The notes: a model not told the origin generated them from the sequence alone. A stretch of 64,000 nucleotides of DNA from Dyella amyloliquefaciens (GCF_004296575.1 NZ_SAYT01000002.1:423312-487311), one strand, 5' to 3'; positions 42,266 through 51,791 are shown, numbered from the stretch's first letter. Program-made: numbers and translations.

Positions 42266-44158
42266 TTACGCCTCGAACACGCGCTGACGCACCAGCTCGC
42301 AAACCGCGCGCACGTCACCATCCATCGCACGATCACGTGCCATGAAGCCGATGTGCTGGCGCAAGGCATCGTGCGCCTTGCGCACGGACTCACCCGCATG
42401 GAAATCACCCACGCTGGCCAGCGCCTGGGTCAGCTGCTGCACTTCGGCGACGAACTGCGCGTAGTGCGGATGACCTTCGCGCGGCGCATTGGACACCTTG
42501 CCCGCCAGCGCCTGCCAGTCGCCACGCGAAGCCAGGCGGCACGCCGCGTTGAGCATCGCCTGGCGGAAATCCAGCGCCTGCGCCGCGGTATACAGCTCCA
42601 TGGCGATCACGTACCCAAGGTCTTCCATCATCTCCAGCACGTGGCGCGCCTCGTTGGCACCCATCGACACGTGATCCTCGGCGTTCGCGCTGGTCGGCAC
42701 CGAGTACACGCTGGCCGGGTGCGCGCGCGTGGCCAGATCGTTCACCAGCGCGGCCGCCGTGTACTGCACGATCATGAAGCCGGAATCGGTGCCGTCCTCG
42801 TTGCCGGTAAGGAACGCCGGGAGGCCATCGTTGGTGGCCGGGTCGACCAGCTTGTTGAGGCGACGCTCGGAGATGGAAGCCAGCACCGGGATCGCTGCTT
42901 TCACATAGCTCATCGCCAGCGCCAGCGGCATGCCGTGGAAATGGCCGGCGGAGATCACCTGCTCCTCGATGAACTCCGCGTTCTCGGCATCCGGGAAGAT
43001 CAGCGGATTGTCGGTGACGGCATTGAGTTCGATGTCGATCACGCGGCAGGCCTGTGCCCAGGCATCGCGCACTGCACCGTGCACCTGCGGCATGCAGCGC
43101 AGGCAGTAGGCATCCTGCGGCTGGTGCTTCTTGCCGCCCTTGAACGGCAGGAAGCGCGCGTAGAACGCCTCGCGGCCGTGACGCTGGTTCGCCGGCACCC
43201 AGTCCCAGCCGATATCGAAAGTGAGTGCCTGGTCGGAAGGATCAGCCCAGGCTTCCGCGGTCCACTGCTTGAAGCGCGGCACCAGGTGATAAGGAATGTC
43301 GACCAGCGTGCTGCCTTCGAGCAGGCCACGCACATGGGCGGCCGTATCCACCTGCCCCGGGTGCGGACGCAGTGCGTGCACTTCCGGACGCAAGGCGCCA
43401 CTGCGGCCCGCGAACGCATCGAGCGTCATCGCGGCGGCGAGATCGGCGAGATCCAGCAGCTTTTCGAGATCGTCCAGCGCCAGTGTCGCCGTGGCGAGCA
43501 TCTGCGCCGTACCGTTGTTGAGCGCCAGGCCTTCCTTGAAGGAGAGGCGGATCGGTGACAGGCCCGCACGCTTCAGCGCTTCCGCACCCGACAAGCGCTC
43601 ACCCTGGTAGAACGCCTCGCCACCGCCCAGCAGCACGATGGCGAGGTGCGAGAGCGGCGCGAGGTCGCCGCTGGCGCCCACCGAACCCTTCTCAGGCACC
43701 ACCGGCACCACGTCGGCGTTGAGCATGGCGGTGAGCGCCTTGAGCGTCTCCACACGAATGCCCGAATGGCCGCGCATCAGCGTATTGATGCGGATCACCA
43801 GCATCGCGCGCACCACCTCCGGCGCAAACGGCTTGCCCACGCACACCGCGTGCGTGGTGATGAGGTTGTGCTGCAGCTCTTCCAGCAGCGTGCCTTCCGG
43901 CTTGTCGGGATTACCGCCCGGCAATTCGTCGCGCAGACGATGCGCGCCCAGCAACTTGTCGGCATTGCTGCCGAAACCGGTGGTGACGCCGTAGGTCGGC
44001 TCGCCGCAGCTCACCTTGTCGGCCAGGAAATCTGCCGCGCGCTGCACGCGCTTGAGCAGCTCTTCATCCAGCGCCACGCGCAAGCCCTGGCGCGCCACTG
44101 CCACCAGTTGTTCGCGGGTGAGGCTGTTGCCGTCCAGGAGTATCGTCTTTGCGGTCAT
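42266..44158 (-). CDS. hutH: Histidine/aromatic amino-acid ammonia-lyase, long form
   Basis: 630 aa, MIO enzyme that eliminates ammonia from an aromatic amino acid. The MIO-forming Ala-Ser-Gly is at 162-164 (KGSVGASGDLAPLSHLA). TYGVTTGFGSNADKL, HALRPHPGQ, DNPLIF and TSANAEDHVSMG are HutH-like. The substrate switch reads Thr-His (NLITTHAV, about 102-103) where HutH has Ser-His, which favours histidine over Phe/Tyr. It is about 120 aa longer than ordinary HutH, with an extra segment at about 284-345 before QPQDAYCLRCMPQV and a longer C-terminus. No hutU/I/G genes adjoin, so the symbol is provisional. Confidence 0.8.
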   Translation of the reverse strand: MTAKTILLDGNSLTREQLVAVARQGLRVALDEELLKRVQRAADFLADKVSCGEPTYGVTTGFGSNADKLLGAHRLRDELPGGNPDKPEGTLLEELQHNLITTHAVCVGKPFAPEVVRAMLVIRINTLMRGHSGIRVETLKALTAMLNADVVPVVPEKGSVGASGDLAPLSHLAIVLLGGGEAFYQGERLSGAEALKRAGLSPIRLSFKEGLALNNGTAQMLATATLALDDLEKLLDLADLAAAMTLDAFAGRSGALRPEVHALRPHPGQVDTAAHVRGLLEGSTLVDIPYHLVPRFKQWTAEAWADPSDQALTFDIGWDWVPANQRHGREAFYARFLPFKGGKKHQPQDAYCLRCMPQVHGAVRDAWAQACRVIDIELNAVTDNPLIFPDAENAEFIEEQVISAGHFHGMPLALAMSYVKAAIPVLASISERRLNKLVDPATNDGLPAFLTGNEDGTDSGFMIVQYTAAALVNDLATRAHPASVYSVPTSANAEDHVSMGANEARHVLEMMEDLGYVIAMELYTAAQALDFRQAMLNAACRLASRGDWQALAGKVSNAPREGHPHYAQFVAEVQQLTQALASVGDFHAGESVRKAHDALRQHIGFMARDRAMDGDVRAVCELVRQRVFEA

Positions 44159-44241
44159 GCATGGCTCCAGCCCGGACGGGCCACTTATTGAGGTTGTACG
44201 GCCGCACCCCATGGGTGCGGCCCTGCTTCAGGCGCGACGGA

Positions 44242-45621
44242 TCAGCGGCCGACTTCGGCCTGCGCCAGTTCCACGCGCAGCGACTTGATCAGGTCAACGC
44301 GCGACACTTCGAACTGGTCTTCGCGACGCAGGTCCTTCACGGTGACCACGCCCTTGACGATCTCGTCTTCGCCGAGCACGATCACGAAGCGGATGCCCGC
44401 GCGGTCGGCGTACTTGAACTGCTTGCCGAGCTTGCCGCCTTCCAGCACCACCTCGGTGGCAATGCCTGCCGAACGAAGTTCGTTGGCGAGCGCCAGGTAC
44501 GCCGGCATCTGCGCCGCGTCCATCTGCGTCACCAGCACATCGACCGTGCTCTGGCCGGTGGCAATCAGGCCGGCATCACGCAGCTGCCAGTAAAGGCGCG
44601 TGAGGCCAATGGAAATACCCACGCCCGGCAGCTTCGACTTGGTGTACTGGCTGGCCAGGTTTTCGTAGCGGCCACCCGAGCAGATCGAACCGATCTGCGG
44701 ATGATCATTGAGCGTGGTCTCGTAGACGGTGCCCGTGTAGTAGTCCAGGCCACGCGCGATCGACAGGTTCATCACGAAGTGCGATTCCGGCACGCCGAAG
44801 TCGCGGATCAGGCCCAGCACTTCCTTCAGTTCCGCACGACCCTGCTCCATCGATTCCGGGCCGGGGCCCAGCGCATCTAGCTTGTCGAACGCATCCTGCA
44901 GCGAGGTGGAGCGGACCTGCACGAAGTCGAGGATCTTCTGCGCCACCTCGGCACTCAGGCCGAACTGCTCGCCGGTGAGCGTGTCGCGCACGTAGTCGGC
45001 GCCGCGCTTGTCCAGCTTGTCCACTTCGCGCAGCACCAGCGTCTGCTGCTCGCCGTCGATGATGCCCAGGCTCTCGAAGAAGCCGCGCATCAGCTTGCGG
45101 TTGTTGAGCTGGATGGTGAACGCGCCGATGTTCAATTCGCGGAACACGCTGTAGATCACCGCGGGCAACTCGGCGTCGTAACGAACCGACAGGCTGTCCT
45201 TGCCGATCACGTCGATGTCGCACTGGTAGAACTCGCGGAAGCGGCCGCGCTGGGCGCGCTCGCCGCGGTACACGCGCTGCATCTGGTAGCGGCGGAACGG
45301 GAACGACAGATCGTGCTCGTGCTCAGCCACGTAGCGGGCCAGCGGCACGGTGAGATCGAAGCGCAGCGCCAGCTCGGGCACGCCCTCCTTTTCGGCATTC
45401 AAGGTGCCGGTGGACTGCACGAAATAGACCTGGCGCTCGGTCTCGCCACCGGTCTTGGTCAGCAGCACATCCGAATACTCCATCACCGGCGTTTCCACCG
45501 GCAGGAAGCCAAAGCGCTCATAGTTGCGGCGGATCACGTCAAGCATGCGCTGGAACGCGATCTGGTCGAGCGGCAACAGCTCGAGTACGCCGGGCATCGT
45601 GCGGGCCTGGGTAAGCGCCAT
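44242..45621 (-). CDS. hisS: Histidyl-tRNA synthetase
   Basis: Class II synthetase charging tRNA-His; 459 aa. Motif 2 reads [20 protein letters not shown], the histidine loop [11 protein letters not shown], and motif 3 [11 protein letters not shown]; a C-terminal anticodon domain begins about [17 protein letters not shown] and the [15 protein letters not shown] segment look more like the archaeal/eukaryotic-type or second bacterial HisRS than the E. coli enzyme (FRHERPQ...HQLG). It is 84 bases upstream of the ammonia-lyase in the same direction, so histidine use clusters here. Confidence 0.95.
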   Translation of the reverse strand: MALTQARTMPGVLELLPLDQIAFQRMLDVIRRNYERFGFLPVETPVMEYSDVLLTKTGGETERQVYFVQSTGTLNAEKEGVPELALRFDLTVPLARYVAEHEHDLSFPFRRYQMQRVYRGERAQRGRFREFYQCDIDVIGKDSLSVRYDAELPAVIYSVFRELNIGAFTIQLNNRKLMRGFFESLGIIDGEQQTLVLREVDKLDKRGADYVRDTLTGEQFGLSAEVAQKILDFVQVRSTSLQDAFDKLDALGPGPESMEQGRAELKEVLGLIRDFGVPESHFVMNLSIARGLDYYTGTVYETTLNDHPQIGSICSGGRYENLASQYTKSKLPGVGISIGLTRLYWQLRDAGLIATGQSTVDVLVTQMDAAQMPAYLALANELRSAGIATEVVLEGGKLGKQFKYADRAGIRFVIVLGEDEIVKGVVTVKDLRREDQFEVSRVDLIKSLRVELAQAEVGR

Positions 45622-45779
45622 GGAATCCTCTGCTTAAGCGTTGAGAAATGCGCCGGCCGCCGCCGCATGGCAGCAGCTCCGACGTAGCCGCATAGGTTAG
45701 CAGAACCCCCTCCGTCCCCTGCCGAAGAGATGCAGGAATACGCTCGTGCAACTTCGTGAAGAATTTTTTTCACAAAGTG

Positions 45780-45808
45780 TTGCCAAGATCCGGGGGTGTC
45801 ATTAAGAT
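45780..45808 (+). promoter_or_regulatory. Promoter of tRNA-Pro
   Basis: TTGCCA (45780-45785) and TAAGAT (45803-45808) are 17 bases apart, and the tRNA starts 12 bases after the -10. A GC-rich stretch (GCGGCTCCCACGG) after the -10 resembles a stringent discriminator. The gap 45622-45779 upstream also holds the hisS promoter region, with nothing else seen. Confidence 0.8.
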
Positions 45809-45820
45809 ACGCGGCTCCCA

Positions 45821-45897
45821 CGGGGTGTAGCTCAGCCTGGTAGAGCGCTACGTTCGGGACGTAGAAGTCGCATGTTCGAATCATGTCACCCCGACCA
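45821..45897 (+). tRNA. tRNA-Pro (anticodon CGG)
   Basis: 77 bases including an encoded CCA end. The acceptor CGGGGTG pairs with CACCCCG, the D arm is GCTCAGCCTGGTAGAGC, the anticodon stem CTACG/CGTAG encloses TTCGGGA (anticodon CGG), and the T arm has GTTCGAATC. Promoter upstream and terminator downstream make it a single-gene unit. Confidence 0.97.
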
Positions 45898-45911
45898 AAA
45901 ATTCGAGATCA

Positions 45912-45955
45912 GAAGGCCCTGAAAACGCGAGTTTTCAGGGCCTTCTTCTTTTTCC
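45912..45955 (+). terminator. Terminator of tRNA-Pro
   Basis: GAAGGCCCTGAAAAC-GCGA-GTTTTCAGGGCCTTC followed by TTCTTTTT; a 15-bp perfect stem. The symmetric A/T flanks mean it may also act on the opposite strand against lrp. Confidence 0.92.
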
Positions 45956-45995
45956 GTCTCCCGTAAGTTCGCAGCATGGCGCGGCGATACGCGCA

Positions 45996-46469
45996 TCACA
46001 TCGGCAATGCGGTGGTCTTCTTCACCGTGCGCAGCGCCAGCGTGGACTGCACGCGCACCACGCCCGGCAACTGGGTGAGGATCTCGGTGTGGATGCGCTC
46101 GAAATCGGCCGAGTCGGCGTACACCACGCGCACCATGTAGTCGGCAGCGCCGGCCAGCAAACAGCACTCGGTGACTTCCGGATGGTGCTGGATCGCGGCC
46201 TCGAACGCGTCCAGCGCGGCTCGCCCCTGCTGGTCCAGCGTGACCAGCACGAAGGCGGTGCCCGGCAGGCCCGCAGCCTTCTCGTCGACCAGCATCACAT
46301 AGCGCGAAATCAGTCCCCGCTCCTCCAGCAGCTTCACCCGTCGCAGACACGCCGAGGGGGACAAATTGATCTGTTGTGCGAGCTCCAGGTTGGTCAGGCG
46401 CCCGTCCTGCTGGAGCAACCGGAGGATCGCCCGGTCGCGGTCGTCGAGGCCTTGCTCCAGGCTTGGCAT
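45996..46469 (-). CDS. Lrp/AsnC-family regulator, divergent from ald
   Basis: 157 aa. The N-terminal HTH (DDRDRAILRLLQQDGRLTNL, then SPSACLRRVKLLEERGLISR) is followed by the RAM ligand domain (EVTECCLLAGAADYMVRVVY). The usual partner of alanine dehydrogenase: in related bacteria an Lrp/AldR-type protein activates ald in response to alanine. The shared 155-base promoter region, the conserved pairing and the short palindrome TCATTT-CACC-AAATGA just upstream of its start support control of both genes. Confidence 0.92.
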   Translation of the reverse strand: MPSLEQGLDDRDRAILRLLQQDGRLTNLELAQQINLSPSACLRRVKLLEERGLISRYVMLVDEKAAGLPGTAFVLVTLDQQGRAALDAFEAAIQHHPEVTECCLLAGAADYMVRVVYADSADFERIHTEILTQLPGVVRVQSTLALRTVKKTTALPM

Positions 46470-46624
46470 TTCATTTCACCAAATGATCGAATCGCCGCCA
46501 ATTATTCCATGAGCGAGCGGTTCATGCCGCAAAATTCGCGATAAATTGCTTGATGTCTCAATCATACTGCGCACCATCCGCCAGCCGGCGGAATCCCGAC
46601 CTTCTTTAGCGAGAGACAGACGCC
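46470..46624. promoter_or_regulatory. Divergent lrp/ald control region
   Basis: This AT-richer gap holds TCATTT-CACC-AAATGA (46471-46486) and A/T-rich blocks such as CAAAATTCGCGATAAATTGC, the kind of sequence Lrp proteins contact. No unambiguous -35/-10 pair was found for ald. Confidence 0.55.
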
Positions 46625-47743
46625 ATGCGCATCGGTGTGCCCAAAGAAATCAAGAACCACGAGTACCGCGTGGGCCTCATCCCGTCCTCCGTGCAGGAGC
46701 TGGTGCACAACGGCCACCAGGTGCTGGTGCAGGCCGGTGCCGGCCTGGGCGCGGGCATCACCGATGCTGACTACGTCGCGGCGGGCGCGACCATCATCGA
46801 TGGCGCGGACCAGATCTTTGCCGAAGCGGACATGATCGTGAAGGTGAAGGAGCCGCTGGCGGTGGAGCGCAAGAAGCTCCGCAAGGGCCAGATCCTGTTC
46901 ACCTACCTGCACCTGGCCCCGGACCTGGAGCAGACCCGCGACCTGATCGACTCGGGCGCAATCTGCATCGCCTACGAGACGGTGACCTCGCCGAACGGCT
47001 CGCTGCCGCTGCTGACGCCGATGTCCGAAGTGGCTGGTCGTCTGGCCCCGCAGGTCGGCGCGCACTCGCTGGAAAAGGCCCAGGGCGGCCGCGGCGTGCT
47101 GCTCGGCGGCGTGCCGGGCGTGCCGGCCGCTGAAGTGGTGATCCTGGGTGGCGGCGTGTCCGGCACCCACGCGGCGACCATCGCCGTGGGCATGGGCGCC
47201 AAGGTGACCGTGGTCGATCGTTCGGCTGATGCGCTGAAGCGTCTGGCCGCCCAGTTTGGCACGGCTATCTCCACCGTGTTCTCCACCCGCGCCGCCATCG
47301 AAGAGCTGGTGCGTCGCGCCGACCTGCTGATCGGCACCGTGCTGGTGCCGGGCGCCGCCGCGCCGAAGCTGGTAACGCACGACATGGTGCGCACCATGAA
47401 GCCGGGCTCGGTGATCGTGGACGTCGCCATCGACCAGGGCGGTTGCGTGGAAACCTCGCACGCCACCACCCACTCCGACCCGACCTACGTGGTGGACGGC
47501 GTGGTGCACTACTGCGTGGCCAACATGCCGGGCGCCGTGGCCCGCACCTCCACCTTCGCGCTGAACAGCGTAACCCTGCCCTTCACCCTCGCACTGGCCA
47601 ACCAGGGCTGGAAGAAGGCACTGGCGAACGACGTGCACCTGCGCAACGGCCTGAACGTGAGCGAAGGCCAGGTGACCTGCGAGCCGGTGGCCCAGGCTCA
47701 CAACCTGCCGTACGTGAAGGCGGAAACCGCCATCGGCCTGTAA
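46625..47743 (+). CDS. ald: Alanine dehydrogenase
   Basis: NAD-dependent reversible deamination of L-alanine to pyruvate; 372 aa. MRIGVPKEIKNHEYRVGL opens the family signature, YLHLAPDLEQTRDLI contains the catalytic His, and VILGGGVSGTHAATIAVGMG is the NAD-binding loop; IDQGGCVETSHATTHSDP follows. GAGA lies before the start. Divergent from the Lrp-family gene, with a strong terminator 22 bases downstream. It lets the cell use alanine as carbon and nitrogen source. Confidence 0.97.
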   Translation: MRIGVPKEIKNHEYRVGLIPSSVQELVHNGHQVLVQAGAGLGAGITDADYVAAGATIIDGADQIFAEADMIVKVKEPLAVERKKLRKGQILFTYLHLAPDLEQTRDLIDSGAICIAYETVTSPNGSLPLLTPMSEVAGRLAPQVGAHSLEKAQGGRGVLLGGVPGVPAAEVVILGGGVSGTHAATIAVGMGAKVTVVDRSADALKRLAAQFGTAISTVFSTRAAIEELVRRADLLIGTVLVPGAAAPKLVTHDMVRTMKPGSVIVDVAIDQGGCVETSHATTHSDPTYVVDGVVHYCVANMPGAVARTSTFALNSVTLPFTLALANQGWKKALANDVHLRNGLNVSEGQVTCEPVAQAHNLPYVKAETAIGL

Positions 47744-47764
47744 GCCCCTCGCGTTTGACGAATG

Positions 47765-47791
47765 AAAAAGCCGGCCCAGTGCCGGCTTTTT
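47765..47791 (+). terminator. Rho-independent terminator of ald
   Basis: AAAAAGCCGGC-CCAGT-GCCGGCTTTTT: a strong stem flanked by A and T runs, probably bidirectional. Confidence 0.92.
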
Positions 47792-47801
47792 CATGCTTGT
47801 C

Positions 47802-47886
47802 TGCAGGAGCGCACCCAGTGCGCGACCGGCCTCGCACGAAGGTCAGGCTGTCGCGAGGTGAATCGCGCACTGGGTGCGCTCCTACA
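47802..47886. repeat. REPIN-like inverted repeat (locus G)
   Basis: The left arm TGCAGGAGCGCACCCAGTGC onward (47802-47825) and the right arm TCGCGCACTGGGTGCGCTCC onward (47863-47886) enclose about 37 bases, immediately after the ald terminator. Confidence 0.85.
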
Positions 47887-47900
47887 AAAGAGCTGCAGGG

Positions 47901-48650
47901 TTACTGGCGTTCCGGCAGGAATACGGCGAACAGCGCGCCTTGCGGGTCGAGCAGCATCGCGTAGCGGCCGATGCCCGGGATGTTTTCCGGCGCGGTGGCG
48001 ACCTCCGCACGCAATGTCTCGGCCTTGTGCGCGGCGGCATCGACATCGGTGACCAGCACATAGGGCAACCACAGCGACGGGCCGGCGCCGCCGGGATTGC
48101 GCACCAGTCCACCGCGGGCGTGGTCGCCGCTCTTCAGCACGTAATAGGTTTCCTCGCCGGCCGGCATCGAGTCATGCTCGAGGCCGAACAAGCTCTCATA
48201 GAAGCGCAGCGCCTTCTCGTCATCAGTGGCATGCAGCTCGTGCCAGCACCAATGCCCGGGCGGCACGGGGGCGTCCGGCGCGTCGTCCGTACTGCTGCGC
48301 CAGATCGAGAACATCGCCCCGGTAGGATCAAGCAGCGTCGCGCCACGCCCGGCCGGCGAGAAATCCGTCGGCACCATGCAAGGCGAGGCGCCTGCCACCA
48401 GGGCTTCGGAAAAACTGCGATCGACATCGGGCACGCTCAGATAGATGCCCCAGTTGGCATGCTCGCCCGGCTGCGCCTGGCGATAGCCACCGATACCCTG
48501 ACCTGCGTTCATGATGATCTGGTACGGCTGTCCGCCCACGTCCATCGAGGCCACGTCCCATCCCAGCAGAGCCGAGTAGAAGCGCGTCGCCTCGGCGGGA
48601 TCGGCGCTGGCGTGCTCGACCCAGACAAGCTTTCCGGACAACGTCTTCAT
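47901..48650 (-). CDS. VOC (glyoxalase/bleomycin-resistance-like) family protein, two domains
   Basis: 249 aa made of two similar halves. The first begins GKLVWVEHASADPAEATRFY and the second about HWCWHELHATDDEKALRFYE; both have SALLGWD/ESLFGLE-type VOC signatures. Such tandem proteins act as metal-dependent lyases, dioxygenases or binders; the precise function is unknown. The start at 48650 is the first Met, and the stop is 14 bases from the repeat. It stands alone, 88 bases after the DUF455 gene. Confidence 0.85.
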   Translation of the reverse strand: MKTLSGKLVWVEHASADPAEATRFYSALLGWDVASMDVGGQPYQIIMNAGQGIGGYRQAQPGEHANWGIYLSVPDVDRSFSEALVAGASPCMVPTDFSPAGRGATLLDPTGAMFSIWRSSTDDAPDAPVPPGHWCWHELHATDDEKALRFYESLFGLEHDSMPAGEETYYVLKSGDHARGGLVRNPGGAGPSLWLPYVLVTDVDAAAHKAETLRAEVATAPENIPGIGRYAMLLDPQGALFAVFLPERQ

Positions 48651-48738
48651 GGATTGGCCTTGGCGCCGAGGAAAGCCCGCAGGCTACTCCGCGTAACATG
48701 ATGGAGAAGTCGCGGAGCGCAAGCGGCGCCCGCCCTGC

Positions 48739-49548
48739 TCAGCTCTGCAGCGCCAGCGCGGTCAGGCGGTCCAGTTCTTCGTGGTCGAAACCCGCCTCGA
48801 GGCGGGCCGGACGGTTGAACGGACCGCGCAGGTTGCGGCCCATATAGTCACGCAGCAGGTCAAGGAACGTTTTGCGCGGATCCAGGCCATCGCGCTCGCA
48901 GCAGTAGCGGAACCAGCGCGTGCCCGCCGCCACGTGCGCCACTTCTTCGCGCAGGATGATTTCGAGTATCGCCACCGTGCGATCGTCGCCCACGGAAAGC
49001 AGGCGCTCGATCATGCCCGGCGTGACGTCGAGTCCACGCGCTTCCAGCACGCGCGGCACCAGCGCCATCCGCGCGGTGTCGTGGTGCGCGGTCTTCTCGG
49101 CCATTTCCCACAAGCCGTTGTGCGCGTCGAAGTCGCCGTAGGCGTGATCAAGTTCGGCAAGTCGCCCGGACAGCATGGCGAAATGGCGCGCCTCGTCGTG
49201 CGCACAGCTCGCCCAGTCGCGGTAGTACTCCAGCGGCTTGCCGCGGAAGCGGTACACCGCATCCCAGGCAAGGTTGATCGCATTGAATTCGATGTGCGCT
49301 ACGGCGTGCACCAGCGCGACACGGCCTTCCGGCGTACCCAGTCCGCGTTGCGGCACCTGGCGTTGCGGTACCAGCTGCGGTCGTTCCGGTCGACCGGGCG
49401 GACCGATCGGTTCGGGCGCGGGCGACGAGAGATCAGGGCGCAGCTCGCCGGCGAGGAAGGCCTCCCACACGGCATGCGTCAGACGCAGCTTCTCCGCCGG
49501 ATCGGTGGCGTCGAGGCAACGCTTGGCGGCGGCGTGGAGGTCAGTCAT
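48739..49548 (-). CDS. DUF455 family ferritin-like protein
   Basis: 269 aa. Glu/His clusters on helices (AVAHIEFNAINLAWDAVYRF, ASCAHDEARHFAMLSGRL, ILREEVAHVAAGTRWFRY) are the E-x2-H carboxylate-bridged di-iron pattern of the ferritin-like superfamily as found in DUF455 proteins. Some relatives modify tRNA or oxidise small molecules, but this family is uncharacterised. It begins just 18 bases from a repeat and has no operon partner. Confidence 0.82.
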   Translation of the reverse strand: MTDLHAAAKRCLDATDPAEKLRLTHAVWEAFLAGELRPDLSSPAPEPIGPPGRPERPQLVPQRQVPQRGLGTPEGRVALVHAVAHIEFNAINLAWDAVYRFRGKPLEYYRDWASCAHDEARHFAMLSGRLAELDHAYGDFDAHNGLWEMAEKTAHHDTARMALVPRVLEARGLDVTPGMIERLLSVGDDRTVAILEIILREEVAHVAAGTRWFRYCCERDGLDPRKTFLDLLRDYMGRNLRGPFNRPARLEAGFDHEELDRLTALALQS

Positions 49549-49566
49549 GGCGCGAACATGCTCTTC

Positions 49567-49649
49567 TGTAGGAGCGCACCCAGTGCGCGATGGCCTTACG
49601 GGGCGGACACACCGCAGCGCGGCGATCGCGCACTGGGTGCGCTCCTACA
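49567..49649. repeat. REPIN-like inverted repeat (locus H)
   Basis: The left arm TGTAGGAGCGCACCCAGTGC onward (49567-49590) and its exact complement (49626-49649) enclose a 35-base loop between purF and the DUF455 gene. Both arms are consensus. Confidence 0.88.
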
Positions 49650-49666
49650 GAGTTTGCATCGTGACG

Positions 49667-51142
49667 TTAAGCGCTGCGGCGCGCTGCCTTGGCGTCATCC
49701 GAGCGCAGCATCTCGATCTGCTGCAGGTACTGCTGGTCGAGGCCGGTGACGTACTCGCCCGAGAAGCACGAGGTATCGAACTGCTTCAGCGTCTCGTTGC
49801 CATCCTGCACCGCCCACACCAGGTCCTGGAGATCCTGGTAGATCAGCCAGTCGGCGCCGAGCACCTTCTCCACTTCCTTCTCGGTGTGGCCCGCGGCCAC
49901 CAGCTCCGAGGCGGCCGGCATGTCGATGCCGTACACGTTCGGGTAGCGCACCGGCGGTGCGGCGGAGGCGAAGAACACGTTCCTGGCGCCGGCGTCGCGG
50001 GCCATCTGGATGATCTGGCGCGAGGTCGTGCCACGCACGATGGAGTCGTCCACCAGCAGCACATTCTTCTTGCGGAACTCCAGCTCCACCGGATTGAGCT
50101 TGCGGCGCACAGATTTCACGCGCTCGCCCTGCCCCGGCATGATGAAGGTGCGGCCGATGTAGCGGTTCTTGACGAAGCCTTCGCGGAACGGCACGCCGAG
50201 CGCCTCGGCCAGCGCGGAGGCCGCGGTACGTGCGGTGTCGGGGATCGGGATCACCGCTTCGATGCCGTGGTCCGGGCGCTCGCGCAGGATCTTCTCGGCC
50301 AGTTTCTGGCCCATGCGCAGACGCGCCTTGTACACCGACACGTTCTCGATCATCGAGTCCGGGCGGGCCAGGTAGACGTATTCGAAGATGCACGGCGCAT
50401 GCACCGCGCCTTCGGCGCAGTGGCGGGAGAACAGCTGGCCGTCATTGGTGATGAACACCGCTTCGCCCGGCTCCACGTCGCGCAGGCGCTTGAAGCCCAG
50501 GATGTCCAGCGCCACCGATTCCGAGGCGACCGCGTATTCGCGGCCTTCCGAGGTGATGCGCTCGCCCAGCACCAGCGGGCGGATGCCGTTCGGATCACGG
50601 AACGCCAACAGGCCATAGCCCAGCACCAGCGCGAGGCAGGCGTAACCGCCACGCGCGCGCTGATGCACGCCGGCGACGGCCTTGAAGATGTGGTCCGGCG
50701 TCAGCGCCATGCGGCCCTGGATCTGCAGCTCGTGCGCCAGCACGTTGAGCAGCACTTCGGAGTCCGAATCGGTGTTGATGTGGCGGCGATCGTCCTCGAA
50801 CATCTCGCGGCGCAGCGCCTCGGTGTTCACCAGGTTGCCGTTGTGCGCGAACGCGATGCCGTAAGGCGAGTTCACGTAGAACGGCTGTGCCTCGGAGGAA
50901 CCTTCCGAGCCGGCCGTGGGATAGCGGCAGTGGCCCAGGCCGATGCGTCCGCGCAGGCCACTCATGGCGCTCTGGCTGAACACGTCGCGCACCAGTCCAT
51001 TGCCCTTGTGCAGGCGCAGGCGGGCTCCATCCACGGTGGCGATACCGGCAGCGTCCTGGCCGCGGTGCTGCAATACGGTCAGACCGTCATAGAGTGACGC
51101 GGCGACCTCGCTGGTGCCGACGATGCCGATGATTCCGCACAT
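49667..51142 (-). CDS. purF: Amidophosphoribosyltransferase
   Basis: First step of purine synthesis: PRPP plus glutamine gives phosphoribosylamine. The start at 51142 gives MCGIIGIVG, so Cys2 becomes the N-terminal nucleophile after Met removal; 491 aa. [14 protein letters not shown] and [11 protein letters not shown] belong to the Ntn glutaminase, and [18 protein letters not shown] is the PRPP loop. The open frame to 51301 would bury the catalytic Cys and was rejected. Order purF-cvpA-SPOR-folC matches the E. coli arrangement. Confidence 0.97.
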   Translation of the reverse strand: MCGIIGIVGTSEVAASLYDGLTVLQHRGQDAAGIATVDGARLRLHKGNGLVRDVFSQSAMSGLRGRIGLGHCRYPTAGSEGSSEAQPFYVNSPYGIAFAHNGNLVNTEALRREMFEDDRRHINTDSDSEVLLNVLAHELQIQGRMALTPDHIFKAVAGVHQRARGGYACLALVLGYGLLAFRDPNGIRPLVLGERITSEGREYAVASESVALDILGFKRLRDVEPGEAVFITNDGQLFSRHCAEGAVHAPCIFEYVYLARPDSMIENVSVYKARLRMGQKLAEKILRERPDHGIEAVIPIPDTARTAASALAEALGVPFREGFVKNRYIGRTFIMPGQGERVKSVRRKLNPVELEFRKKNVLLVDDSIVRGTTSRQIIQMARDAGARNVFFASAAPPVRYPNVYGIDMPAASELVAAGHTEKEVEKVLGADWLIYQDLQDLVWAVQDGNETLKQFDTSCFSGEYVTGLDQQYLQQIEMLRSDDAKAARRSA

Positions 51143-51158
51143 GGTTGAAAGCCTGTAA

Positions 51159-51764
51159 TTAGTGAGTCGTTGCCGGAGCGGTCGTGGTGGCGGCCGCCGG
51201 ATGGGTATCGTGCCCGGTCGCTGGTGAAGCGCCCGGAACTCCCGCCGGCAAGGCGGGCAAATGGTCAAGCAAGGCCGGGGGATTGAGGTAGTGGCGGACA
51301 CTGTCCGGCACGCGCTCGCCCAGCCACGCAGCCATTCCCTTGAACTGCGGCAATAACGCCGATTCGTTCCACCACGGGTCGCGTACGAACGCGGTAAACC
51401 CGAGCAGGAACACCGCGAGCGTCACCAGCAGCACGCCGCGGACAAACCCAAACACCATGCCCAGCAAGCGATCGGTACCGGACAAGCCGGTGCCTTCAAT
51501 CAGCTTGCTGACCAGGAAGCGCAACAGCGCTCCGGCAATCAGCACGGCGAGAAAGCAGATGCCGTAACCCACCAGGATCCGCGCCGACGGCAACTGGATG
51601 CTGTGTTCGAAGTGCCCAGCCACGCTGGGACCGAACGTCCACGCCACCCAGAACGCCGCGACCCAGATCGCCAGCGCCAATACTTCGGAAATGAGGCCAC
51701 GCCACAGCCCGATCAAGACCGAGACGGCGAGTACCGCGAGGATGATGTAGTCGGCCCAGTTCAC
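51159..51764 (-). CDS. cvpA: CvpA family membrane protein
   Basis: 201 aa inner-membrane protein with about four helices ([20 protein letters not shown] at the start, then two further pairs) and a Pro/Ala/Thr-rich tail. In E. coli it is needed for colicin V production and for envelope homeostasis. It precedes purF by 16 bases, the conserved neighbourhood. The low-complexity C-terminus ([20 protein letters not shown]) is not part of the conserved domain. Confidence 0.93.
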   Translation of the reverse strand: MNWADYIILAVLAVSVLIGLWRGLISEVLALAIWVAAFWVAWTFGPSVAGHFEHSIQLPSARILVGYGICFLAVLIAGALLRFLVSKLIEGTGLSGTDRLLGMVFGFVRGVLLVTLAVFLLGFTAFVRDPWWNESALLPQFKGMAAWLGERVPDSVRHYLNPPALLDHLPALPAGVPGASPATGHDTHPAAATTTAPATTH

Positions 51765-51791
51765 CGGGTCAGCTTCTCGGTGGATTCAGGT

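Noticed and set aside
45996..46624. A leader peptide or attenuator for ald
   Set aside because: No short frame with alanine codons and no alternative stems; Lrp-type control explains the divergent layout.
13935..49649. Dispersed TGTAGGAGCGC repeats considered as regulator binding sites
   Set aside because: They come as long inverted pairs mostly after stop codons or between converging genes, and with degraded copies; a REPIN-like repeat fits better.
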